Assembly: GCA_023213395.1 (NCBI GenBank)
Contig: CM041465.1
Location: 215,519,741-215,583,740, forward strand
Length of the DNA stretch: 64,000 bases
Direction of reading: 5' to 3'
Source: Cycas panzhihuaensis
Taxonomy: Eukaryota > Cycadophyta
Positions within the stretch are counted from its first letter, which is position 1. The number at the start of each line of letters is the position of its first letter. The notes under the pieces are model-generated. The model was not told where the DNA came from. It made no database searches and worked only from the letters and a program-made list of their open reading frames with translations. Positions 10,524-22,155 of this stretch are shown here, one piece after another. The position numbers and the translations under genes were made by a program.

Positions 10524-12480
10524 TCGTATATGCCTAATTTAAAGTTTTTCTTATGATTTAAAGATTATTTACTCTATTTCTTTCAAGATTTTGGCAAAAA
10601 TTCTAAATATTATGTAGTACTATAGTAAAAACATAGCTAGTTGCAGTTGATTATATTCTCTTATAGTAGATTGTTCACTCATTTGCACTTATCTAAGGTT
10701 TTGATCAAAGTTTACTAAAGAAATGAATGAAAAATCATGTCTTTCATTCACTACAACCCTATTGTTGATCATTTATGCTTGTTGTAGCTTCATTGATGCT
10801 TATGGCATCCATGCACCTAGTCTTACTTCTTGTCAGAGGAGATTTAAGGTAATTTTAGGGTCTATTAGTTTCTCTCTATTTGGCCTTCACAAAACCCTAA
10901 ACTTTGACAAAGTTTCTCTCTTAAACCGGAGCTTATTTATTTATTTTGTCACCTCCAATGGTTGCATCTAATCTTACATCCACTCCTCTACATTTTCATG
11001 ACATTTGGTGGCCATTTGATGTGGTATCTGAGCTCCTGAAGCTCCATAGTAGGCATGTGCCTCATGTGCAGGCTGTGTGGCTAACAAACTTTGAAAAAAA
11101 CATTGTAAATTTTTAATATTTTTATTATATGTTTAATCTTTATATATATGATATTAATTTAGACTGTAATTTCAACTTAAATATGCTCCAAGCCCCTTTG
11201 TTTGGTCACATTCAGCCCTCATATAACCTCTTTATGTAAATTAAAGGGCAGACTTCAAATCTTATTTAACTAGATTTGATTATTTTTTATTTGGAAAAAA
11301 TTGCTTATCTCTTTTTAATAATATTTCAAGTCTACCATCCCCCTAACAGCATTAGCAAGTGGTCATGTGTAGCTTTCAGGTGACTAGGGGCCAATTTAGA
11401 GGGGGCTTAACCCTATTTTCACTTATTTTTTAGGCATAAAGAGGTACCTATATTATTTCTATGATATCTCCTTAACCATGCATTTGTTTCATGAACTATC
11501 TAGACCTTCAAAAAGTACATTTAGAGCTGTATAGATTGGAATCAAATTGAGCTAGATTTGGAGCTGATTTATACAAGATATTAGCTAATCAAGTTAGCCT
11601 TTGTGATTGAGCTATTTGAGCCTTATTTTTCAAGTTTTGAAGGATTTTTTCAGTTTCTTTAAGATTCTTTTACTAGATTAGGTTGTGGATTATAGTTTTT
11701 AGCTATCTAATTATGGTTTTTAAGGCTAATTAGTGCATGGTGATGTTTCTTGCGTAGATGTTGCTCTTAGAAGGTTGAAGAAGTTCACTCTTAAAGCTTG
11801 GCCCATAAAAAAGCTTTCTAATCCTATCTTTGTCATTTTAATTTGCTTTATTTTATATTCATTTCATTTATTACTTTAAAATAAACCTCAAGTATATAAG
11901 AAACTCACTTAAAAACTTAAATCTTCATATTAAAAAAGATAAATCCCAAATTAAACCCCCATTTTTAGTCTTATAAGGGGAACAGTTAAGACCTCTGAAG
12001 TTACCACCACACACACGCCCTTGGTCTACTCATATTGGATGAGGAATATCATTGGATATTAGGTGTATTGGGTGGTATACTAAGGCTGAGACCCAATCCT
12101 TTAGAGTTTGGAGACCAAGCTAGACCAAGGAGAGTGAGTGCCTTGGTTAATAAGTTCTCACTGCTAGATCTGTCATTGGGCATAAGTCTAACACAAGTGG
12201 GGAAATAAATTAGAGGGGTCTTAAGACCTTCTTTGCAGCCTACATACTAAGGTATATCAAGCTCTTGAGATCATGTACCAGTATATTAGGTACTTGCTTT
12301 ACCATTTGTGGGTAGGCACCACTAGATAGGATAGTAAACAAGAACTTTCCTAGAGATCCTTAGCCTTCGAATTCTAGATTAGAAGTCACTCAGGTAGATT
12401 AGTACCTTATCATATAAAAACTTTAAAAACATAAAATCAAACTCAAAAAAACTTTTAATCATGATGTCATAAATGATCCT
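10524..12480 (+). other. Copia C long leader
   Basis: About 2 kb between the primer site and gag with no recognisable protein. The open frame at 10723-10971 begins with a hydrophobic stretch but resembles no known gene. This is longer than most Copia leaders, so a nested old insertion or an extra decayed segment is possible, though I found no flanking duplication. Confidence 0.55.
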
Positions 12481-13400
12481 TTCAAGCACCATTAAGCTCA
12501 ATGAGATAAACAATTTTATACCATGGAAGAAGTAAGTCAAAAACTTGCTTATCATGAATGAATTTTAGGCCTATGTTAATGGGGACATACCTCTTCTCGT
12601 TCCTACACTAGATCCTAATGATTCCACTAAAATAATTTCACCTGATCCTATAGCCTTAGAAAACTTCAAGTCTAAGGACAACATAGCATTATCCATCCTC
12701 CACTTGGCAGTTGAAAACTAAGTAGATCAAAACATCAAAACCACTCAAACATCTCATGAGCCATGGAAAAAACTTTGTGCCCTCTATGAGAGAAAAGATG
12801 AATTAAGATTTTTGACACTCAAATCTCATCTATTTACTATGCCCTTTACTAGTAATATTACTAACCATTTAACTAAAGTTAAAACAATTCAAAACTAGTT
12901 GATTATCCTTAGTGAACCACCTTCTGATTACAACTTAATTTTTAACATTAATAACATTGTTCCTATTGAATACAACTCCTTTGTATCCAAGTTACATGAA
13001 AATTACTCTAAGATAGACTTTATAATCTTTAAGGGGCTCTTACTTCAAGAGGAGAATATACTCAACTAACTAGGGGTGACATCAACATCTGACTAAGCTC
13101 CTACCTTTATAACTTGAAACTCAAAAAAAGGTAAGACTATTAATAGAGTAGCCTAATAGCTTAGTTAGCAACAAGACCTAGCTCAACACTTAGACTCTCT
13201 CTCCATATTACAAGAGTCATATCAATAGCTAACTTAGTAGCATCCTATTAGCACCTTCTCCTCCTCATGTTTAACTTAGTAGTCTTATTAGTCTCAGCAC
13301 CAATCATAGGGATAGTCCCAAAAGAATCAGCAGGGCAAACCAAATATCACATGCCTATATTGTGGTAAAACCGGACATCTAGATATTAAATATCGGAGAA
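12480..13400 (+). pseudogene. Copia C gag (UBN2) with zinc knuckle
   Basis: The gag frame reads through four TAA/TAG codons at places where Gln is expected (after WKK, in NEF.AYV, in VEN.VDQ and in TIQN.LII). Recognisable phrases are WKKLCALYERKDELRFLTLK, SHLFTMPFTSNITNHLTKVK and SKLHENYSKIDF, all of the UBN2/Retrotran_gag_2 capsid. A zinc knuckle follows at 13352-13393, reading CLYCGKTGHLDIKY: the CX2CX4H part is intact but the last Cys is Tyr. It would package the element RNA. The N-terminus is frameshifted, so no start is assigned. Confidence 0.88.
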
Positions 13401-13469
13401 AATAGGTTGATTTATAGCTCTTGTGGAACCAAGAGAGCTAAGAATATGGGTTATTTTTTTAACAACCAC

Positions 13470-13720
13470 CTCCTATTTATTAACAAGGAGCACCCTCATA
13501 CCATCAAGGAGGTCCTAATTACACTTAATAAAGATAAGGAGTTTCTTATTAATAAGGAGGACCATTCCCTCCTTAAGGAGCCCCCTTTCCATAATAAGGA
13601 GGCCCTCGTTATCAACAAGGTGGTCCCATTCAACAATAAGGAGGCCTTTTCTACCCATAAGGAGGGTCGTCATATCAAACCCAAGGCCAATTCTATTAGC
13701 ATAATTGGAATCCAAGGCCC
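13470..13720 (+). pseudogene. Copia C gag tail: Gln-Gly-Pro repeats
   Basis: After the zinc knuckle, one frame reads as repeats of QQGGP and similar units, for example YQQGGPIQQ, in which many CAA codons have become TAA. A different frame is open by chance across the region (13407-13856) and gives a Lys/Asn/Glu-rich protein that should not be taken as a gene. The unit AAYAAGGAGG recurs about eight times at irregular spacing near 27 bp. A Gln/Gly/Pro-rich tail at this position is common in plant Copia polyproteins. Confidence 0.7.
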
Positions 13721-13879
13721 ACACAAGGATAAATACCTCAAAACAGGCAATAGTTCTCAAATAGAAATAAAAGGAACCAACAGTATAATTAATAACAAGG
13801 TGACAATATGGGATATGGTTAGGATTCCTCCTCTCATAACCTATTTTTTGCATTAATATCCTCATAACTTGATGAGACT

Positions 13880-14330
13880 ACATGACTTCTTAATTCTGGT
13901 ACAATGAGACACATGACAAGTTTTGAAAAGATATTAGAAGAGACCCAATCAAGCAACACTCAAATGGTCATATTTGGGGATAAGTTAATATACAATGTGA
14001 CCAAAATTATTAAGGTATCAATAACATTGAAGGATTCCAACATTAAACACCACATAAATAATGTGTTCCTTGTACCAGGTATGAAGATAAATATGTTTTC
14101 TATTGGTCAAATGGACAAGCAGAACTTAGATGTCCCCTTTAGCTAGGGCATTTGCAAAATTATAGACCATGCTATAAGTAAACTTGTGGCCACAAGACAT
14201 GAACATGGTGGCTTATACAGGCTAAATAAAGTCCCCCTTACCACTACATCATAAAATGATTCCTATTTCATGGCCAACTCAACTCAATCTAATAAGGGGA
14301 AGGATGTAATGGATGAATAGTCACCTTATA
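13880..14330 (+). pseudogene. Copia C protease and gag-pre-integrase remnant
   Basis: The frame at 13904-14146 includes VTKIIKVSITLKDSNIKHHI and NNVFLVPGMKINMFSIGQM, the usual sequence downstream of the Copia protease active site. The DSGA motif itself is lost; MRHMTSF near 13904 is what follows it in related elements (cf. SGASRHMT). After 14146 the frame breaks, and the gag-pre-integrase start is visible as HLWHQCLGHLN around 14396. Confidence 0.8.
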
Positions 14331-14389
14331 TATAAGAACCTAGAGAATGCTCCCATTCAAAGGATGATATGATTACAAATAGTTGTAAA

Positions 14390-15240
14390 GACCACCTATG
14401 GCATCAATGCCTAGGTCATTTAAATATGTAAATCTTGAACCTCATGTCTAGGATAAAAATGGTATATTACCTACCTAAAATTAAGAGATACCAAAATATA
14501 TATGAGGCCTGCCTAAAGGGAAAGCAGCAAAGAGAAAAATTCCCTTCCAAAAATGCATGGAGAGTTTCACAACCATGAGAGTTAGTCCACCCTAACATTT
14601 ATGGTCCTATGTCCATCTAATCTCTTAATGGAAGCTAGTATTTCATCACCTTCATAGATGACTTCTCAAGTAAAGTATGGGTTTGTTTCTTAAGAAACAA
14701 ATATCAAGCCCTAAATAGATTTAAAGAGTTTAGAGCTGTTGTAGAAAATGAAAGTAGGATGAAAATCAAGATTTTTAGATCTAATAATGGTGGTGAATAT
14801 ATTTCAAATCACTTCAATAACTTTTCTAAGGAACATAGCATCCATCATCAATTTTTTACTCCTCATATACCTCAGCAGAATGATGTAGTTGAAAGGATGA
14901 ATTAGACTTTGATCAATAAAGGAAAAGCCATGCTTAGTGCTACCAACCTTGCCACCAGATTTTGGGTCAATGCAATTGCCACTGATGCTTACCTAACTAA
15001 CATAAGTCTCACAGTTACGTTTAGCAACATTACTCCCAAAGAAGCTTCGTTAGACCAAAACCCATCTGTAGCTCACTTGAAGATCTTTAGATGCATGACA
15101 TATAAACATGTCCCAAAGGATAATAGAAAGAAGCTTAATGGTAAGAGCCTTATGTGCATCTTCCTTTGCTATGTACCTAGTTGCAAAGCCTATAAAGTAT
15201 TTGACATAGTTAGCAACAAGTTTACAAAACACAGGATGTA
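14390..15240 (+). pseudogene. Copia C integrase
   Basis: The integrase core is readable in one long frame with a few stops. The first catalytic Asp lies in YFITFIDDFS, the second in RSNNGGEY, where the expected Asp is Asn, and the Glu in DVVERMN. After ERMN a TAG replaces the Gln or Arg codon before TL. The C-terminal part (14909-15241) is open and ends near CYVPSCKAYKVFD, as in other Copia integrases. It would insert cDNA into host DNA, but the D-to-N change and stops make it inactive. Confidence 0.92.
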
Positions 15241-15559
15241 ATCTTTATAGAAGAACCATAGGAATTGACAACTCCTTAACCTCCCATTATAGTAATAGAT
15301 GAAGTTGGTGTATCACAAGTGACTCTTAGGTAAATATTAGAGCCACCAGTACCAACTTCCTCGTATACACTAGGCCCCTTATCAGTTCTAGTAGCATCTT
15401 CATCATCCACTCAAGTAAGCACAACCATGCCTCTCATTTCAGTTAATGACCTCCAGATGGAAGCCACCAGATTTTAGCCATCTCCTAAATAGGTACAACA
15501 ACTTTTAAAGAATGCTCCTCCTCCTCTCATAACTATAAAGTGACCTTCCAAGATAAGAC

Positions 15560-16540
15560 ACTCTACAAACTTTACACTCATGGCATGTATCCTTGAAATA
15601 CCTGAGCCTTCCATGTTTGAGGAGGCAGTCAAAGGCCAAACATGGAAAGCAGCTATGGATGAAGAGATGAATTCCATCTTAAAAAATAACACATGGGAGT
15701 TGATTGAATTGCCACTTGGGAAGAAAGTAATTGATTATAGATGGTTATATAAGATAAAATTCCATCTAGATGGCACTGTAGAGCATCATAAAGCTTGCCT
15801 TATTGTAAGAGCTTTCAAATAGTAGGAAGGAATTGACTATGAATAGACCTTTGCAGTGGTAGCCAACATGACCATATTCTATTTGGTTATGTCCCTAGTA
15901 GCCTAATTTGGATCGCATATTTACCAAATGGATATAAAGAGTGCTTTCCTCAATGGAGGGCTTAAAGAAGAGGTTTTCTTAAAACAACCCCCAAGCTATA
16001 ATGTTCCAAGACAATAATGCTTAGTTTGTAGACTTAAGAAAGCCCTTTATGGACTTAAGTAGGCACTACATACCTGATATACAAAAATAAATGCCTTTCT
16101 CACATAGCATAAATTCAACCGTTCACCCTCTAACCCAAATCTTTATATTTGTGTTAGAGATAATTTGATCACCATCATTGTTCTCTATTTGGATGATTCT
16201 ACTATCACTGGCAATGATACGGATGGAATTTCTTAGATTCAATTAGAATTAAAGAACAACTTTAAGATGAATGACCTTGGGCTACTCCACTACTTCCTTT
16301 GAATTAAAGTTTGGCAAGAACTAGGTCACATCTTCCTAACTCAAATGAAATATGCTAATGAGCTCTTAGAAAGATTCAAGATGACAGAATGTAAACCTAC
16401 ACCAATTACCATAGAGACAGGAACTAAGTTAAACCTAGATGATCAAGGAAAGCCTTTCGATCCTACTTTATACTAGTAGTGAGTAAGGAGCCTTATTTAT
16501 CTCACTCACACTCATCTAGACATCTCATATGCCATACAGA
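15560..16540 (+). pseudogene. Copia C reverse transcriptase
   Basis: The RVT_2 domain can be read nearly end to end. It begins WKAAMDEEMNSILKNNTWEL and KKVIDYRWLYKIKFHLDGTV (15640-15800), continues with IYQMDIKSAFLNGGLKEEVF (about 15920), then KKALYGLK, and has the active site LYLDDSTITGND, in which the YVDD box is YLDD. It closes with SLIYLTHTHLDISYAIQT. At least nine stops are present, mostly TAG or TAA where Gln is expected. No frameshift is needed over most of it, so point changes rather than indels killed it. Confidence 0.93.
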
Positions 16541-17140
16541 CCTACTCTAGGTATATGTCACAAACCAAAGTATATCATTGGAAAGAAGCCAACAATATCC
16601 TTAAATACATCAATGGCACTCATCAGTTTGGCCTTGAGTACAACAAGACTAACTCACCTATTCTAAAGGGACATACAAATGTTGATTGGGTTGGTTTCCA
16701 GGATACTCTCCATTCAACTTTAGGCTACTATTTTGATATGAACTCAGTTGTAATCTTATGGAGTTATAAGAAGCAGCCTAATATTATCCATTCCTCCATC
16801 AAAGTAGAATAATAAAGTAGTTATCCATGTTATAACTGAGTTGATTTCACTTAGAAGGATTCTTGTTCATCTTGGACTTCAACAACAGGCACCTACCATC
16901 ATATACTATGATAATCAAAGCATGTTGAAGATGATGAAGAATATTGTATTCCATGTTAGAACCAAGAATATTAAGGTCCATCATCACTTCATCTATAAGA
17001 ATGTCTAGAACAAAGAAGTTGATTTCATTTACCATCCTAATGAAGACCAGGTTATCAACATCTTCAATAAAGCATTAAGTAAACCAAAGTTTGAACAGTT
17101 TAGACATAATCTCAGTATCCAAAAAAATAAAGTTGCAATT
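16540..17140 (+). pseudogene. Copia C RNase H
   Basis: The frame at 16555-16812 encodes the start of the Copia RNase H: HWKEANNILKYINGTHQFGL and then DWVGFQDTLHSTLGYYF. After 16812 it continues in pieces, with a VHHHFIY segment near 16980 and QVINIFNKALSKPKFEQF at 17050-17100, the usual C-terminal end (LADIFTKAL in active copies). The PPT follows at 17141. Confidence 0.9.
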
Positions 17141-17149
17141 AAGGGAGGG
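17141..17149 (+). other. Copia C polypurine tract
   Basis: AAGGGAGGG lies directly before the 3' LTR and would prime plus-strand synthesis. Confidence 0.85.
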
Positions 17150-17531
17150 TATTAAAACTATCTAATACGTCCTCCATTTCTTCACATCTTTGTAATATAA
17201 TATTCACATTATATTAATAGACCCCTGATGTAATTAAATCACATTTGATAGTGAGGTCAGGTACACCTCTTATGTTGTTAAGTTGACCTATCAAATTGTA
17301 TTATAATATTAGTATATGGTTATAAATAATACCCCACACCTTTGTACATCATATTGATTTGATTTAAATGTGGAAGATCCACCCAAAAAGGAGCCTACAG
17401 TCTAATGAGTTCACTTCTAACCTTTCCAATATATTTGTCTTGTTCATTTGCATATTCCTTGAATATTATAATCATTTTACTTAATTTACTTTGATCAGTA
17501 CATATGTATTAAGATTCTGATATTTTTATCA
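17150..17531 (+). repeat. Copia C 3' LTR
   Basis: 382 bp matching the 5' LTR, starting TATTAAAACT (TG changed to TA) and ending TTTTTATCA. It is followed by the target copy TACAT. Confidence 0.93.
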
Positions 17532-17536
17532 TACAT

Positions 17537-18900
17537 GGTCTATAGGGTCTTGAGATGAAGTGACATCAAACTTAGTACTTAGGGGGGATGAGGACATAAG
17601 TTAGTTTATAATACCTCTACAAATAGTAGAATCAATTAATAATTGATGAAGGGGCATACCCCCAATTGAGCAAACAGATCGACTAGAGGATAGGAGGGTA
17701 TGGCATAAGGGTATACACCCTCCACATATGGTTGGCAAGATGGAGCTGGATAGGGTACATGACCTTGATAATAAGGAGGGTAAGTGGGAGGAGCATATGA
17801 GCCCTCCCCTTATGAATATAAAGAAGGTGGTGGTCCACCATAGGGGTACGGAGAATAAGGGGGTGGGTGAGGGCCCCTCGGTCCACCTTAGGGGTATGTC
17901 ATATAAGCAAGAAAAATATAAGGTTATATCACTGGAGGAACAAAGACATAAAAAGGTAAAGTATGCAAAAATCCATATCCCTGTTGAGAGGGGTCACCAG
18001 GTGGCATTAAATAAGGGAGTTAAGAAGTAAGGTGTGGTGTGGGGTTCTAACCAAAAAGTCCCCCTATAGGAGGAATGACCCTATAAGGGTGGAGAGAATC
18101 CACCCCATATATGGTAAGGGGATTTAAACCCCCATGGCCCCAACGTTATGATGTATACCCTTAAGGAATAAATAAGGAATAATTTATTTAACATAATCAT
18201 ATATAGGGATGGGACACACCTCCTTGTCTGAGGTAGCGATCATGTGGGGGCATAATAGAGGATAATGGTGGTATGGGGGTTATGGTTGGTTGGGTAATGG
18301 TTATTTAGAGATGGGGTACACATGTCCTAGCATGGGAGACTTACATACACTAAGTGACCTCTACACTAGATGAATCACCCATAATAGTTGGTGTAGGTGT
18401 CCCTTCTTAAAGAGAGGATATGATAACTATAGGAAGGGAAGTCAGTGGGACTTCAGTGGAGATTGTTGATGATGTGAATAAAAGATGGCATAGCCACCTT
18501 GATGGGTTGACTAGCCACTTCCTCAAAGTATTCCTTCAACACTTCTACCATATAACTTAGGGGAGTATGGTTACGGTCATAAGAAGAAGAGTGTTCTCTT
18601 TGAAGACTAGAATGAGTTGGAAAGGAGGTGATAAGATGGATCTAGGTAGACCTCAAGTTTCTCTGTAATGTGATAAGATGGATCCCCTCCCACATGGGTG
18701 GGGTCCTCATATGGGTACAAGGCCTCTATTTGAGGATAATTATAGGCATAAAAGTCATGTACCCAGTCTAAGGGGTAACCCTCCATTAGTGACTCTTGGT
18801 CACTCAATTCAATGTGGGTATATGTAGATGGAATTTCTGAAGGAGGTAAATCACATAAACTATACAATATGTAGCATATTCACAAGTTTTTTACTCACCT
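17537..18900 (-). pseudogene. Gypsy X gag N-terminal region
   Basis: The minus-strand frame at 18607-18867 includes a segment starting MEGYPLDWVHDFYAYNYP, the counterpart of MEGSLSDWTYHAYV in Z (about 57740-57785). It is rich in Pro, Tyr, Asp and Glu, as the N-terminal gag of these elements is. Between 17640 and 18300 the sequence is G-rich on the plus strand (C- and Pro-rich on the coding strand) with repeated GGGGTA/ATAAGG units, probably a decayed Pro-rich linker. The open frames at 17683-17886 (minus) and 17728-18030 (plus) overlap and are not independent genes. Confidence 0.7.
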
Positions 18901-19030
18901 ATGGAATAATATAAATATGGTGGGAGTAGGGATGATGTTGATGACTACCTAAGATACCCTAACTAACTAGAATATGAGGAAAGAAAATATGGAATACCTA
19001 GATACTTCTCTTGGTTTTCCCTACTAGTAA

Positions 19031-19050
19031 GTCCCTAGTATGGTCACCAG
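19031..19050 (-). other. Gypsy X primer-binding region
   Basis: The minus strand reads CTGGTGACCATACTAGGGAC directly after the LTR end GTTTCA. The same 20-base block follows the LTR in Z (58018-58037) and W (59208-59227). I cannot name the tRNA with confidence. Confidence 0.7.
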
Positions 19051-21439
19051 TGAAACACTCCTAATAGGGGTAACTTTAAGGTAGTTATAACTAGGTGGCA
19101 TGAACCTAGCTTATGAGTTTGGTGTGTGTACAACTTATCTTAAGCACCTGTGAAAGGCACCCTTATGCTTCTTTAGTGCGTATGCAAGGGTGGTTGTCTT
19201 AGGGTTTTATAACTAGGGTAAACCAAGGGCACTGGATTAGATGTATATGTGTATGTATGTCAAGGTATTTCTTAATAAAAATTAGATATAAAGGGGATAC
19301 AATAAAAGTATGTTACATGCCACTAGATGCAACTATATGCTCTTCTTTTTTTCTTTAATGAAGTGCCACTACTCTATCAAGTTTATGCTTAATCCCTTGT
19401 GGATTTGGGACTCATGTAAATGTAATCCCTCCACACAAATAGGGCTAGTTCCCTAGAATATAAGCTAATGTATCCAAACTCTATTTTTAAAAAGAAATAC
19501 AAGAATGTAAATGCAAGAGAAAGAGAGGTGCAATGGAAAGCAAATAAACACTTTGCTTTACTTTTTTTTTTTTTTTTTGTAATAAAAGGGAATAAGGGGG
19601 AAGTGGATAAATAAGAGAATCTAGTAAATAAGAGTAAACTCTCTCCTCCTCTCTCCTATTTTCCTAACTCTCTCTCTCTCTCTCTCTTCTTTTTTTTCTT
19701 TTTTTTAACAAAAATGAGATAAACAATAATGAAATAGACAATTATAAGGGAGGAGTTAGGTGAGAGTGTGTACCTAGGAAAAGGATGGTTAGGGAAGTGA
19801 TGCCCTCCACTTATAAATCTGTAACACTCCTCCTATGATAGGAATAAGGAGGGGGGCTAATACTTACCTACCCCTTGAGATAAAATTGACAACATTTCTA
19901 CTTGTTGAATGGCCCTTATGACAAAAAAATGGGCACCAAGTTCTAAAAACTGAAAAAGGAAGATGAAAAAGAAAAGGAAGGGAATCAATAACTACCTTCT
20001 TCAATGATAGTCATTGAGGAAGTTGTTCGAAACCCCTTTGCAACAAAAAACAAGCCAAAAGTCTCTTCTCCTTCAACTTCCTTCCTACAAATAAGTCAAC
20101 CTTCCTACAAATATAAGTGATCTACCACACTATCCAATTGAAAATATCATTAAAAGATCATAAATACTTAAAAGAATAAAGAGACTAGTTCTAAGTTATT
20201 AAGCATACAATTAAATGAATGATGAGGGATAAGGGTGCCTCAGAATGGCATCATCCCCCTATATATACGTTTAGTTTCCTAAGTTATACTTAGGAAACCT
20301 CCCCTTAACTTGTAGCTTTATCACAAGAAATTAGTCAAGGAAAATAAGCATAAGGAGGCAAAGAGAGACTCTAATCACAAAGTAAATGAGATGATGATAA
20401 GTAAAACAAGCCTACTAGTAATTTAGCATCAAGGAAATCATATAATATGGCATGAAAAAAAGATGGAATAAGGAGAGTGAAAAGTACCTCAAGCATGAAA
20501 GAGTGGATTACCTTTACCTTGGTGAGAGGATGGTGGCCAATGGCTACTTAATATTTTCCATAAGGACTCATAAAAGGCTCTTGATTACTTGCTCCTAATC
20601 TCCCAATTGAAAGCTAGTTGATTACTCTAAATGCTAGAATTCTAGTCAAATTTTAGTAGCATATCCCCAAGATTTCTCTTGAACAAATGGTCTCCCTCCT
20701 CCTTTGGAAAAAGGAGGGGATTTATTAATGAAACTAAGGTGAGGGGTTGGTGGTTTTCTACCCATAATATGGAGAAAACTATCAATCACAAACTATGAGT
20801 CATGCTCATGGTTTGAGAGATCTAGGTTGAACAAATTAAGAAAATGATTGGATTGAGGCTTGTTTAGCCTCTCTAGATATATACAATCAGATCTAAGGTT
20901 ACTATGACATGTCAAGTCTGAGAAAATCATATTTAAGAGCTGACTATCACTATTAATCTCGAACCTAGGTAGGTAACAATTGTACCATAGATATATTTAT
21001 AGTACCATAAATATATCTATAATACCACAAGCAAATCTGTGGTATTATAAATGTAAATAGAATACTTTGTAATATGGAAATAGAGTAGATTTTTTACTAA
21101 CTCTATATATAATCAATTGGATTGATAAACAACATTATATAAGGTCTCTATCAGTCAAAATAGGTGGTAGACAAGTGGAAATAAGCTATAAGCTATAGGG
21201 GAGGTACCCTTTTCCAACTTAAGAACATTGATAAGGGACATAAGGGCCATGGACCTAGGTCCTCATTGTCATTAGCATGCAAGTTGTGATATAAGCTAAC
21301 CAATGAGTGTATGAACAAGCATATATCCATCTCAACATTTTAAATATAAATCAAACAAAGAGTAAAAGGGATAAAAACATACCTGTGGTTACTTTACTCA
21401 ATCGATCATCCAAATCCCATTCCTAGAAGTTGAGAAATA
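19051..21439 (-). repeat. Gypsy X 5' LTR, about 2.4 kb
   Basis: It begins TGAAACACTCC (plus strand, the LTR end) and closes at CCTAGAAGTTGAGAAATA, the counterpart of CTTAGAAGCTAGCAAATA at the end of the W LTR. It has the same layout as the W LTR: pyrimidine-rich microsatellites in the first third (a T tract at 19561-19579 and CT repeats at 19670-19688), then A+T-rich DNA. Sequence identity with W is weak in the middle. Only this LTR of X is in the window. Confidence 0.7.
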
Positions 21440-22003
21440 GCATGTATTTTATTTTTATATGGATATAACATTATATTTAAAGTAGTTGTATGATAAAGAA
21501 TATTTTTTTGTAGAAGCATAGATGTTTAATCTATGTCTTGTAGTTTAGTAGTATCCCCTATTATGTGTATTAAGGGATCATAGTGTATGCATTTCTTTAT
21601 GTTTTAGTCATTGGTTGACTAAGTGGTCCCTACCATATGACTAGACACCCATATAGTGACATATATTATAAATATATGTTATTTCATAATGCAAGTTATA
21701 AATGATCATTTCCCCCAAAGGGTTGTGTATTATATTATATATTTTATATTTTTATCTAATATATTACCATAGCTTTGTGTATGTGTTTTATATTATATTT
21801 TCATAATATCAAATCATGTAATTTTAATAGTTTCATCCCTTAAAGTATCTATTTTATGAATTTTATTTTTTTATTTATCCTAGCTATTATGATTAGACCA
21901 AAATCATAATAGGGAGCCTTTCTTTTTTCATTTTTAATAAATTTGCATAGATTTAGAAAATAAAAAGAATAATTAAGGATCATTTTTCTAAAATTTTAAT
22001 AGT
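21440..22003. other. A+T-rich spacer, nothing recognised
   Basis: Beyond the right end of Gypsy X the sequence is A+T-rich, with no coding frame, repeat or RNA gene that I can support. Confidence 0.5.
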
Positions 22004-22007
22004 ATTC

Positions 22008-22008
22008 A

Positions 22009-22040
<32 letters not shown>

Positions 22041-22155
22041 ATGTGTGTGTGTGTGTAGATAGATAGATAGATATATAGATATATGTATGTATGTGTGTAT
22101 ATATATATGTATGTATGCATATAGATAAATATATAGATATAGATATAGATATTAA
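22008..22155. repeat. Compound TA/GT/GATA microsatellite
   Basis: A run of TA, then GT dinucleotides (about 22019-22057), then GATA repeats, then alternating TATG and ATAGAT units. It also generates the spurious open frame at 22091-22276. Confidence 0.9.

Larger units (their letters stand above)
10124..17536 (+). mobile_element. Copia element C, full-length
   Basis: A complete plus-strand Ty1/Copia insertion of 7.4 kb. It has LTRs at 10129-10511 and 17150-17531, a PBS, a long leader, gag, integrase, reverse transcriptase, RNase H and a PPT in standard order. Target duplications are AACAT (10124-10128) and TACAT (17532-17536), with one later change; homologous gag in Z reads AACATG at this site. 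My hand alignment of the LTRs gives about 70-75 differences in about 380 positions, nearly 20%, so it is very old. All coding parts are broken, mainly by TAA/TAG at Gln codons. Confidence 0.95.
9031..21439 (-). mobile_element. Gypsy element X (gag relic with 2.4-kb LTR, interrupted by Copia C)
   Basis: A minus-strand Ty3/Gypsy relic of the same family as W. From its right end it has a 2.4-kb LTR (19051-21439), a primer site (19031-19050), the gag N-terminal region (17537-18900), a full-length Copia insertion, and then the gag core and following sequence (9031-10123). Removing element C and one target copy restores continuity with the homologous gag of W and Z. The left part beyond 9030 was lost or displaced by the Copia B/A insertion. 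Confidence 0.85.

Noticed and set aside
10723-10971. Open frame with a hydrophobic, signal-peptide-like N-terminus
   Set aside because: It lies in the leader of Copia C, has no family resemblance, and the rest of its sequence looks like ordinary non-coding DNA.
13515-13865. 116-codon minus-strand frame over the Copia C gag tail
   Set aside because: Antisense shadow of the Gln-Gly-Pro repeat; the gag frame on the plus strand explains the sequence.
22008-22155. Short regular repeats considered as a CRISPR-like array
   Set aside because: Plain di- and tetranucleotide microsatellite in plant nuclear DNA, without spacers.
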